Assembly (NCBI GenBank): GCA_945872195.1
Contig: CAMBZO010000194.1
Coordinates: forward strand, 1-5,616
Source: Akkermansia muciniphila
GTDB taxonomy: Bacteria > Verrucomicrobiota > Verrucomicrobiia > Limisphaerales > SXTU01
Direction: 5' to 3'
DNA length: 5,616 nt
The notes under the pieces are model-generated. The model saw nothing but the letters and a program-made list of their open reading frames with translations, did not search any database and was not told where the DNA came from. This document shows, in pieces, positions 1 to 5,616 of this stretch. The stretch's first letter is position 1; each line of letters opens with the position of its first letter. The translations under genes and the position numbers were made by a program.

Positions 1-4
1 CCGC

Positions 5-1468
5 TCAGGAGATGATGGCGCGAATCGCTTCCCCGTGGTCCATCTCCAACCGCTTGCGGCTGGGGATTTCCAACTTGTGCGAGTCCAGCCCGAGTTGGTG
101 CAGCGCGGTCGCGTGGATGTCCGTGACGTAGTGGCGGTCCTCGATGGCGTGGAAGCCCAACTCGTCGGTCGCCCCGTGCTGGACGCCGGGCTTGATGCCG
201 CCGCCAGCCATCCAAGCGCAGAAGCCCTGCGGATGATGGTCACGCCCGTCGCCTTGCGCGCCGGGAGTGCGGCCAAACTCCGTGCCGAAGACGACGAGCG
301 TGTCGTTGAGCAGGCCGCGTTGCTTGAGGTCCTTCAACAGTCCGGCGATGGGCTGGTCCACTTGGGTCGAGAGGCTGGTGTGGTTAGACTTGATAGCCGA
401 GTGCGCATCCCACGCGCCGCCGCCGCCGCCGCCGTGGAAAAGTTGCACGAAGCGCACGCCGCGCTCGACCAACCGCCGCGCGACGAGGCATTGCTCGCCG
501 AAGGTCTTCGTCTCGGTGCGGTCCATGCCGTAGAGCCGGCGCGTGGCCTCGGTCTCCCGCTCCAACTGCATCGTCTCCGGCACGCTGGCCTGCATCTGGT
601 AGGCGAGCTCGTAGGACTTGATGCGGGCGCGGAGGTTCTGGTCGTCGGGATAATCAATGCCGGCGAGCTGGTTCAACTTGCCGAGCAAGCTGAGGTTTTG
701 CACCTGTTCCTCCTGCGTGATGCGGCCAGCGGGTGGCGCGATGAACGGCAGTGGTTTCTTCGGGTCGGTGCTGAAGCGCACGCCGCCATGCTCCGGGCCG
801 AGATACGCCGAGCCGTAGGTGAACGTGCCGCCGCAGCAGTCGCCCGTGGGCGTGCCGAGCACGACATACTCGGGCAAGTTCTCGTTCAGCGAGCCGAGGC
901 CGTAGCTCACCCAGCCGCCGAGCGTCGGGTGCTCCAGTTCGCGCGGATGCCGGCCCGTCTGCCACGTGAGCTGCGCGCCGTGGTCGTTGTGAATCGTCCA
1001 GAGCGAGCGCACCACCGCGAGGTCGTCCGCGCACTCGCCGATGTGCTTGAACCAGTCGCCCACCACCAGCCCGCTCTGTCCGTAAGTCTGGTAGCCGGTC
1101 TGGAGGGGCATGATGACCTTGCGGTTTCCGTGGCTGGGATTGCCGCCGATGATGTTCTTGCCCTCGCTCTCCAGCACCTTCGCGTAAGGCGTCTCGGCGA
1201 TGGACTTGCCGGCGTATTTGTTCAACTCCGGTTTGACATCGAAGCTCTCCAAGTGACTCACGCCGCCGCAGAGGAAAATCCAGATGACCGACTTGGCGCG
1301 CGGGGCGAAGTGCGGCAGGCCGCTCGGGGGAAGACCGGCGGAAGAGGCGGCGGCCCGGGCGTCGCGGAAGAGCATCGCGCTGAGGGCGAGGCCGGTGAAG
1401 CCCATGCCCGTATCGGTGAGGAACGAGCGGCGATTGACGCCAGAACAAGAGGAAGGAAAATGGTTCAT
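5..1468 (-). CDS. DUF1501 family protein with Tat signal (complete, copy B)
   Basis: Complete 487-residue protein with ATG start and TGA stop (5-7). Residues 12-17 read NRRSFL, a twin-arginine export motif, followed by a hydrophobic stretch to about residue 34 and an ARAA-type cleavage area near 37-42, so the protein is probably exported folded. The body matches DUF1501, a family of the alkaline phosphatase/sulfatase fold: HFAPRAK (53-59), CGGVSHLESFD (67-77), WDAH (353-356), EFGRTP (397-402), GRDHHP (408-413) and HATALHQLGLD (452-462). The Asp and His residues in these blocks are candidate metal ligands, by analogy with the fold. A run of six glycines (346-351) precedes WDAH. The start overlaps the end of the DUF1549/DUF1553 gene by four bases, and no Shine-Dalgarno sequence is visible before it, which suggests translational coupling. 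Family assignment is firm; the reaction and substrate are unknown. Confidence 0.95.
   Translation of the reverse strand: MNHFPSSCSGVNRRSFLTDTGMGFTGLALSAMLFRDARAAASSAGLPPSGLPHFAPRAKSVIWIFLCGGVSHLESFDVKPELNKYAGKSIAETPYAKVLESEGKNIIGGNPSHGNRKVIMPLQTGYQTYGQSGLVVGDWFKHIGECADDLAVVRSLWTIHNDHGAQLTWQTGRHPRELEHPTLGGWVSYGLGSLNENLPEYVVLGTPTGDCCGGTFTYGSAYLGPEHGGVRFSTDPKKPLPFIAPPAGRITQEEQVQNLSLLGKLNQLAGIDYPDDQNLRARIKSYELAYQMQASVPETMQLERETEATRRLYGMDRTETKTFGEQCLVARRLVERGVRFVQLFHGGGGGGAWDAHSAIKSNHTSLSTQVDQPIAGLLKDLKQRGLLNDTLVVFGTEFGRTPGAQGDGRDHHPQGFCAWMAGGGIKPGVQHGATDELGFHAIEDRHYVTDIHATALHQLGLDSHKLEIPSRKRLEMDHGEAIRAIIS
416..433 (-). repeat. (GGC)6 trinucleotide tract encoding six glycines
   Basis: Six identical GGC codons in a row (GCC on the plus strand) encode residues 346-351 of DUF1501 copy B, between His345 and the conserved Trp-Asp-x-His block. 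The uniform codon choice makes this a short in-frame microsatellite, where slippage would change loop length without shifting the frame. Confidence 0.8.
1292..1312 (-). repeat. 21-base identity shared by the two DUF1501 genes
   Basis: These 21 bases are identical to 5511-5531. Both encode the seven residues HFAPRAK just after the export signals of the two DUF1501 copies, with the same codon at every position. The two copies sit in the same orientation 4219 bases apart. Conservation of the protein motif plus strong codon bias can explain it; recent gene conversion is a less likely alternative because the flanking DNA diverges at once. Confidence 0.6.
1465..1468 (-). promoter_or_regulatory. ATGA stop/start overlap (translational coupling)
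   Basis: On the minus strand the four bases read ATGA. TGA ends the DUF1549/DUF1553 gene and ATG starts DUF1501 copy B. The roughly 20 bases upstream contain no purine-rich Shine-Dalgarno core, so copy B is probably translated by ribosomes that have just finished the upstream gene. This would tie the output of the two proteins together and supports one transcript for at least these two genes. Confidence 0.75.
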
Positions 1469-4176
1469 CGCACGGTCACGAAGTCGTTGTGGTTGAGCAG
1501 CACGAGCACAAAGTTTTCGCGGGCACGCTCCTTGACGGCGACAGCGAGAAAGTCCCGGCCCAGCCGCGTTTCCTCCGCCGTCGGGCGACGCGCCAGAACT
1601 TGCGCGAAGGCCGCACGCACAAACCCTTCGTCATCGTCCGTCGCGAGCTGCTTCGCCAACCGACGCGCCTCGGTGAGCGCCAGTTCGCTGTTCGCCAACG
1701 CCAGCGCCTGCTGCGGCATCACGCTGGGGCGGCGCTCGTAGCACTCGGTCACGGCGGGGCCGTCGAAGATTTTGAGAAACTCGACTTCCTTCTCGGCGGC
1801 AAGACGCAGGTAAAGACTGCGACGCTTCGAGGTCAACCCGAGGTTGTGGTCAATCTCCGGTCCGCCCATCGCGAGGTCGAGGCTGCCGCAGACGAAGAGC
1901 AGGTTGTCGCGCACGGCCTCGGCTTCGAGGCGGCGCGAGTTCATGCGCCAGAGGAAGAAGTTGTCCTGGTCGAGCTTCGCGTTCGCCACGTCCGGCGTGG
2001 ACGCCATGCGATACGTGCTGCTGGTCACGAGCAGGCGGTGGATGGCCTTCATGCTCCAACCGCGCGCGACGAACTCCGACGCCAGCCAGTCCAGCAACTG
2101 CGGGTGCGAGGGCGGACGTCCGTTGCGACCGAAGTCGGCGGGCGTCGGGACGATGCCGCGCCCGAAATGCCGGAGCCACATCTGGTTCACGGCGACGCGC
2201 GCGGTGAGCGGGTTCTGCGCGTCCGCCACCCACTGCGCAAAGGCGAGCCGCCGGCCTGTGCTGGTGGCGGGATACGACTCGACGGTGCGCGGCTTGAAAG
2301 CCGTGGCGGGCGCGGTCTGCAAGTCCTTCTCGGCGGTGACGAGCGCCTTCTCGGCCTCGGCGAGCTGCTTCTTCAACGCCTCGGGGTCGGCGGCTTTCTC
2401 GCCCTTCTTGGCGGGGGCCTTGGGTTCGGCGGGCTTGCCGTCCTCGGCCTTCTTCAACGCACCAGCGAGCGCAACTTGAGTCTGCTGCTGCTTGAGCTGC
2501 GCGTCGGCGACGGCTTGCTGGCGTTGCGCGGCGACGGCCTCGGTGGCGGCGCGCTTCCACTCGTCGGTGTCCTTGCGGCCCGCGACTTCCAGTTTCTCCG
2601 CGCGAATCACGGCAGCGAGCGCAACGTGCTTGGCCTCGGTCGCGGCCACGGTGAGTTCCTGCTCGCGCAGCTTCTCGATTGCCGCAGCGGGGTCAGCCTT
2701 CAACTTTGCGAACGCCTCACGGGCCTGGGCCAAGCCGCGTTCGCTCGCGGCCAAGGTGTCTTGGAAGACGAACTCCCGCTGGTCCGGCTGCGCGGCGAAC
2801 CAGGGCAGCTTCACCGTTTCCACCGTCAGTTTTCCGCCAGTGCGCGACGGACTGGTCAAGCCGCACAACGCCAGCGGCACGCCGGCTTCCATTACCTTGT
2901 TCGTGTCCGGCGTGCGCTCGTCACCGCGGATGAGCAGATGCGTGAGCGCCTCGGGTTTTTTGTCGAAGGCGCGCACGAGGCCGTCCTTGGCAGTGTCGAG
3001 CTGGCCGGGAATGCGGTCGGTGCGGACATCGTGCGGGTCGAAGACGGCGCGGAGCTGGTAATACTCGCGCTGCGAAATGGGGTCCACGAGATGGTCGTGG
3101 CACTTCGCGCAGCCCACCGTGACGCCGAGGAACGCCTGCGACGTGTGCTTGAGCGTGTCCTCCATCCACTGCTCGCGACTGAGCATCTTGAAATTGCGGA
3201 CGAGAAACCCAGTCGCGCGCAACGCGTCGGTGTCGAGCGGCGCGAGTTCATCGGCGGCGAGCATCTCGAGCACCATGCGGTCGTAGCCCTTGTCCTTGTT
3301 GAGCGCCTCCACAATCCAGTCGCGCCAGCGCCAGATGTGCGGCTTGCTGTCGCGGATTTGGTTGCCGCCGCTCCAGCCCGCCCAATCGCTGTAGCGCCAC
3401 ACGTCCATCCAATGCCGCCCCCAGCGCTCGCCGTGACGCGGGTCGTCGAGCAGGCGGTTGACGAGCTTCTCGTAGGCATCGCTGCTGGTGTCGGCGAGGA
3501 ACTGCTGCTGTTCCTCAGGCGTCGGGTTGAGGCCGGTCAAGTCCAGGTAAACGCGCCGCAGCAAAATTTCCTTCGTGGCCTCGGGCCGGGGCTTCAACCC
3601 GCGCGCCTCATGCTCGGCGGCGACAAATGCGTCCACCGGATTCCGCACCCACCCACCGCTTTTCACCACCGGCACCGCCGGGCGCGCCACCGTCTCGAAC
3701 GGCCGCCAGCGATAGGCTGCGAGGAACTTCGCAAACTCCGCCTGCTTGGCGCTCGCGCGGGAAAGCTCCTTCGTCGGTGGCTTGTCTTTCGCGTCGCCGG
3801 GATTCTTGCCGAGCAACAGCTCCACCTCGTTTGCCACGCCGTCGCCGTCGCTGTCCTCGCGCGCCGCAAGCGCGAGGCGGGCGGCGAGACTCGACGGTTT
3901 GCCAGCGGCGGCGAGTTCCGTGCCGAGCTGTTCCAGGCGTTTGCCAAAAGCATTGTGCGGAAACTCTTCGAGCGACTTCGGTTCCTTGCGCTCGCTGGGC
4001 AAGTGGCAGGTCGTGCAGCGGTTCAACTCCTTCGCGAGGAACCGGTCGTAGTGCCCTTCGAGCGCGGCGCGGTTCGCAGGCGTGGCGGGAGCGAAGACAA
4101 CGCCGGCCAGCAGCAACACCAGCAGCAGCCCGTGGCGGACCAAACGGGGCAACTCAGTCGGGAATGGCAGCGGCAC
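1465..4176 (-). CDS. DUF1549/DUF1553 (PSD1-type) secreted cytochrome-like protein
   Basis: 903 residues, complete, with GTG start and TGA stop. An in-frame TAA lies 39 bases before the GTG with no other start between, so GTG is the first possible start; a TTG at codon 12 is a poorer alternative. A weak GGAA sits five bases upstream. Order: Sec-type signal with hydrophobic core at about 16-29; CTTCH (54-58), a c-type haem attachment motif; an EF-hand-like loop DSDGDGVANEVE (108-119); DUF1549 at about 178-385, with LRRVYLDLTGLNPTPEE (206-222), ERWGRHWMDVWRYSD (250-264) and a second haem motif CAKCHDH (356-362); a charged Ala/Lys/Glu/Gln-rich, probably coiled-coil insert (about 475-625); then DUF1553 at about 630-900, with NPLTARVAVNQMWLRHFGRG (655-674), HPQLLDWLASEF (691-702) and the usual C-terminal end NHNDFVTVR. 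It probably acts outside the cytoplasm as a redox or haem partner of the DUF1501 proteins. That role is inferred; no reaction is established for the family. Confidence 0.95.
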   Translation of the reverse strand: MPLPFPTELPRLVRHGLLLVLLLAGVVFAPATPANRAALEGHYDRFLAKELNRCTTCHLPSERKEPKSLEEFPHNAFGKRLEQLGTELAAAGKPSSLAARLALAAREDSDGDGVANEVELLLGKNPGDAKDKPPTKELSRASAKQAEFAKFLAAYRWRPFETVARPAVPVVKSGGWVRNPVDAFVAAEHEARGLKPRPEATKEILLRRVYLDLTGLNPTPEEQQQFLADTSSDAYEKLVNRLLDDPRHGERWGRHWMDVWRYSDWAGWSGGNQIRDSKPHIWRWRDWIVEALNKDKGYDRMVLEMLAADELAPLDTDALRATGFLVRNFKMLSREQWMEDTLKHTSQAFLGVTVGCAKCHDHLVDPISQREYYQLRAVFDPHDVRTDRIPGQLDTAKDGLVRAFDKKPEALTHLLIRGDERTPDTNKVMEAGVPLALCGLTSPSRTGGKLTVETVKLPWFAAQPDQREFVFQDTLAASERGLAQAREAFAKLKADPAAAIEKLREQELTVAATEAKHVALAAVIRAEKLEVAGRKDTDEWKRAATEAVAAQRQQAVADAQLKQQQTQVALAGALKKAEDGKPAEPKAPAKKGEKAADPEALKKQLAEAEKALVTAEKDLQTAPATAFKPRTVESYPATSTGRRLAFAQWVADAQNPLTARVAVNQMWLRHFGRGIVPTPADFGRNGRPPSHPQLLDWLASEFVARGWSMKAIHRLLVTSSTYRMASTPDVANAKLDQDNFFLWRMNSRRLEAEAVRDNLLFVCGSLDLAMGGPEIDHNLGLTSKRRSLYLRLAAEKEVEFLKIFDGPAVTECYERRPSVMPQQALALANSELALTEARRLAKQLATDDDEGFVRAAFAQVLARRPTAEETRLGRDFLAVAVKERARENFVLVLLNHNDFVTVR

Positions 4177-4253
4177 GGAGTTTCCGACGCCCCGGCAGGA
4201 GGTAGAGTTCGATGATTATCGGCCTGTCCCCGGCAGCACTGCCCCTGACTTCC
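4177..4253 (-). other. 77-base intergenic spacer before the DUF1549/DUF1553 gene
   Basis: This is the only noncoding stretch in the window. Read on the minus strand it has GATAAT (4220-4215), resembling a -10 box, but the hexamer 17 bases upstream, GGCAGT, is a poor -35, so a promoter is not convincing. Two tiny inverted repeats occur (4232-4243, GGCA/TGCC; 4210-4221, CGAT/ATCG), each with a four-base stem and four-base loop, and no T-tract, so there is no credible terminator. It carries a 9-base direct repeat and, in the plus-strand direction, AGGAGGT followed by an ATG. The gap length is compatible with readthrough from DUF1501 copy A. Confidence 0.5.
4190..4236. repeat. 9-base direct repeat in the intergenic spacer
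   Basis: CCCCGGCAG occurs at 4190-4198 and again at 4228-4236 on the plus strand (CTGCCGGGG on the transcribed strand), with start points 38 bases apart. Both copies lie in the 77-base spacer upstream of the DUF1549/DUF1553 gene. This could be a paired protein-binding site or chance in GC-rich DNA; no palindromic character supports a specific operator. Confidence 0.35.
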
Positions 4254-5616
4254 TCACGCTAGAATCTCCGCGATGACCCGCCCATGCACATCCGTGAGCC
4301 GTTGGTCGCGGCCGCCGAAGCGGAAGGTGAGGCGCTCGTGATTCATCCCGAGCTGGTGCAGCACCGTCGCGTGCAGGTCGTGGATGTTCACGCGGTTCTC
4401 GACGGCACTCATGCCCATCTCGTCCGTGGTGCCGTAGGTCATCCCGCCGCGCACGCCGCCGCCGGCCATAAAGAGGGTGTAGCCGCTGACGTGATGGTCG
4501 CGGCCGTCGGTGCCGGAGGAATGGGGCGTGCGGCCCATCTCGCCGGCCCAGAGGATGAGCGTCTCGTCAAGCAGGCCGCGCGCTTTCAGGTCACGGATGA
4601 GCGCGGCGACGGGTTGGTCAGTGATGCGGGCGTTCTCCTCGTGGCGCTTGCGCAACTCACCATGTTGATCCCACGGGGCGTTGTTGTTGTGCGTGAGCGG
4701 GCAGGTGACTTCGATGAAGCGCACGCCCGCCTCGACCATGCGCCGCGCCCGCAGGCATTGGAGCGCGTAGAACTTGTCGAAGTCATTCGCGCGGTCTACG
4801 CCGTAGAGCCGCAGCGTCTCGGGGCTTTCGCCGGTCACGTCACAGAGCGAGGGCACGAGCGATTGCATCCGCGCGGCGGTCTCGTAGTTCTTGATGGCGG
4901 ACTCGATGGCGTCGGAGCCGCCGAGCGCCTGTGCGGTGGCGGAGTCTTGTTCGCGGAGGAAATCCAGCTTCGCACGCTGCACCTCGACGGTGTCAGCGGG
5001 CGTGATGTTGTCCACAGGCCGGCCCTTCGCGCGGACGGGCGTGGCCTGATGCGTCGCGGGCAGGAACGAGCTGGCGAAGTTCTGCGAACCGCCGTTGGGC
5101 ACCCAGTCGTTGTTGAGCAGCACGTAGCCGGGGAGTTGCTCGTTCTCCGTGCCGAGGCCGTAGGAAACCCACGAGCCAAGGCTCGGCGCCGCGCCGATGC
5201 TGCGACCCGTGTGGAGCAGGAGGTTTTGCGCGCCGTGCAGCGGCGTCTCGCCAACCATCGAGCGCACCACGCAAAGCTCATCCGCGACGCTGGCGATGTG
5301 CGGCAAGAGGTCGCTCACCCACAGGCCGGACTGGCCGCGCTGTTTGAACTCCCACTGATTCTTCAGCCACTTGCGATTCGCGCTGACGCTTTGGGAAAGC
5401 TCGTCGGGCCGCCACTGTGCGGGCTGGCCGGTGCGCTTGGTCAGCTCGGGCTTGGGGTCGAAGGTGTCCACGTGCGACACGCCGCCATCCATGAAGAGGA
5501 AGATGACGTGCTTGGCGCGCGGGGCGAAGTGGGCTTGGGCGCGGCGGGCCTCGGCGCTGGCGACGCGGTTGGCGAGGCCGGCGAAGGCGAGCCAGCCGAA
5601 GCCCAGGCTGGACTGC
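4254..5616 (-). CDS. DUF1501 family protein (copy A, 5' end outside window)
   Basis: The reading frame is open to the right edge, so the first codons are missing; 453 residues are visible. An internal ATG at 5492-5490 is not the real start, because the 41 residues before it continue the family pattern: a hydrophobic QSSLGFGWLAFAGLA stretch, which looks like the core of a Tat leader whose arginine pair lies just off the window, then HFAPRAK and VIFLF. Numbering from the first visible residue: MDGGVSHVDTFD (42-53), WDQH (315-318), GEMGRTP (358-364), GRDHH (371-375) and HDLHATVLHQLGMNHERL (412-429). These are the hallmark blocks of DUF1501, an alkaline phosphatase/sulfatase-fold family, and carry the likely metal-binding Asp and His residues. 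The stop is TGA (4254-4256). Copy A is clearly divergent from copy B at the other end of the window, so this is not a recent duplication. It is probably preceded by its own DUF1549/DUF1553 partner off the window; that is inference. Confidence 0.93.
   Translation of the reverse strand, partial: QSSLGFGWLAFAGLANRVASAEARRAQAHFAPRAKHVIFLFMDGGVSHVDTFDPKPELTKRTGQPAQWRPDELSQSVSANRKWLKNQWEFKQRGQSGLWVSDLLPHIASVADELCVVRSMVGETPLHGAQNLLLHTGRSIGAAPSLGSWVSYGLGTENEQLPGYVLLNNDWVPNGGSQNFASSFLPATHQATPVRAKGRPVDNITPADTVEVQRAKLDFLREQDSATAQALGGSDAIESAIKNYETAARMQSLVPSLCDVTGESPETLRLYGVDRANDFDKFYALQCLRARRMVEAGVRFIEVTCPLTHNNNAPWDQHGELRKRHEENARITDQPVAALIRDLKARGLLDETLILWAGEMGRTPHSSGTDGRDHHVSGYTLFMAGGGVRGGMTYGTTDEMGMSAVENRVNIHDLHATVLHQLGMNHERLTFRFGGRDQRLTDVHGRVIAEILA

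Noticed and set aside
654..1448. A 264-codon minus-strand frame inside DUF1501 copy B
   Set aside because: Out-of-frame shadow of a gene with clear family motifs throughout; the translation is Arg/Pro-rich and resembles no protein family.
35..1741. A 568-codon open frame on the plus strand opposite DUF1501 copy B
   Set aside because: Same codon-register artefact as above. It runs past the start of copy B into the neighbouring gene, and the composition is low-complexity Ala/Val/Arg/Leu with no family features.
1489..4215. A 908-codon open frame on the plus strand opposite the DUF1549/DUF1553 gene
   Set aside because: It is in exact codon register with the real gene, so its stops could only arise opposite TTA, CTA or TCA codons, which GC-rich genes avoid. 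Its product is Arg/Leu/Val-rich with no recognisable motif, it starts at GTG and it has no ribosome-binding site.
4215..4243. Possible promoter before the DUF1549/DUF1553 gene (GATAAT on the minus strand)
   Set aside because: Only the -10-like hexamer fits. The -35 position reads GGCAGT, and PVC promoter consensus is not well enough known to support the call.
4232..4243. Inverted repeat GGCAG-CA-CTGCC as a terminator
   Set aside because: Only four base pairs can form once a realistic loop is allowed, and no T-tract follows on either strand.
5490..5492. ATG at 5492-5490 as the start of DUF1501 copy A
   Set aside because: It would cut into the conserved core strand and remove HFAPRAK and the export signal; the frame stays open with family-like sequence to the window edge.

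Overview
The window is almost entirely coding and all three genes lie on the minus strand. Reading in the direction of transcription (high to low coordinates), it holds a DUF1501 protein whose 5' end is cut off by the window edge (4254-5616), a large DUF1549/DUF1553 protein with two haem-type CxxCH motifs (1465-4176), and a second, complete DUF1501 protein with a Tat signal (5-1468). This family pairing is characteristic of the PVC superphylum. High GC content, a twin-arginine leader on the complete DUF1501 protein and a 'planctomycete cytochrome' type partner point to a member of Verrucomicrobiota or Planctomycetota. I lean to Verrucomicrobiota because of the EF-hand-like insert and general style, but the sequence does not settle this.

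Layout: 1-4 is trailing sequence after the last stop. 5-1468 is DUF1501 copy B. It overlaps the upstream gene by four bases in an ATGA junction (1465-1468). 1465-4176 is the DUF1549/DUF1553 protein: secretory signal, CTTCH motif, EF-hand-like loop, DUF1549 with CAKCHDH, a charged coiled-coil insert, then DUF1553. 4177-4253 is the only intergenic stretch, 77 bases long, with a 9-base direct repeat and, on the opposite strand, a consensus ribosome-binding site followed by a 16-codon ORF. 4254-5616 is DUF1501 copy A, running off the right edge.

How they may work together: all three products appear to be exported (Tat for the DUF1501 proteins, Sec-like for the cytochrome-type protein), so they should act together in the periplasm or at the cell surface. 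DUF1501 belongs to the alkaline phosphatase/sulfatase fold group. DUF1549/DUF1553 proteins carry CxxCH motifs expected to hold c-type haem. These pairs are very abundant and paralogous in PVC bacteria, but to my knowledge their biochemical reaction is not established, so I give no specific substrate. The arrangement DUF1501 - DUF1549/1553 - DUF1501 suggests the window shows one full pair plus the tail of a preceding unit. I see no RNA gene, CRISPR array, transposase, prophage or defence system here.
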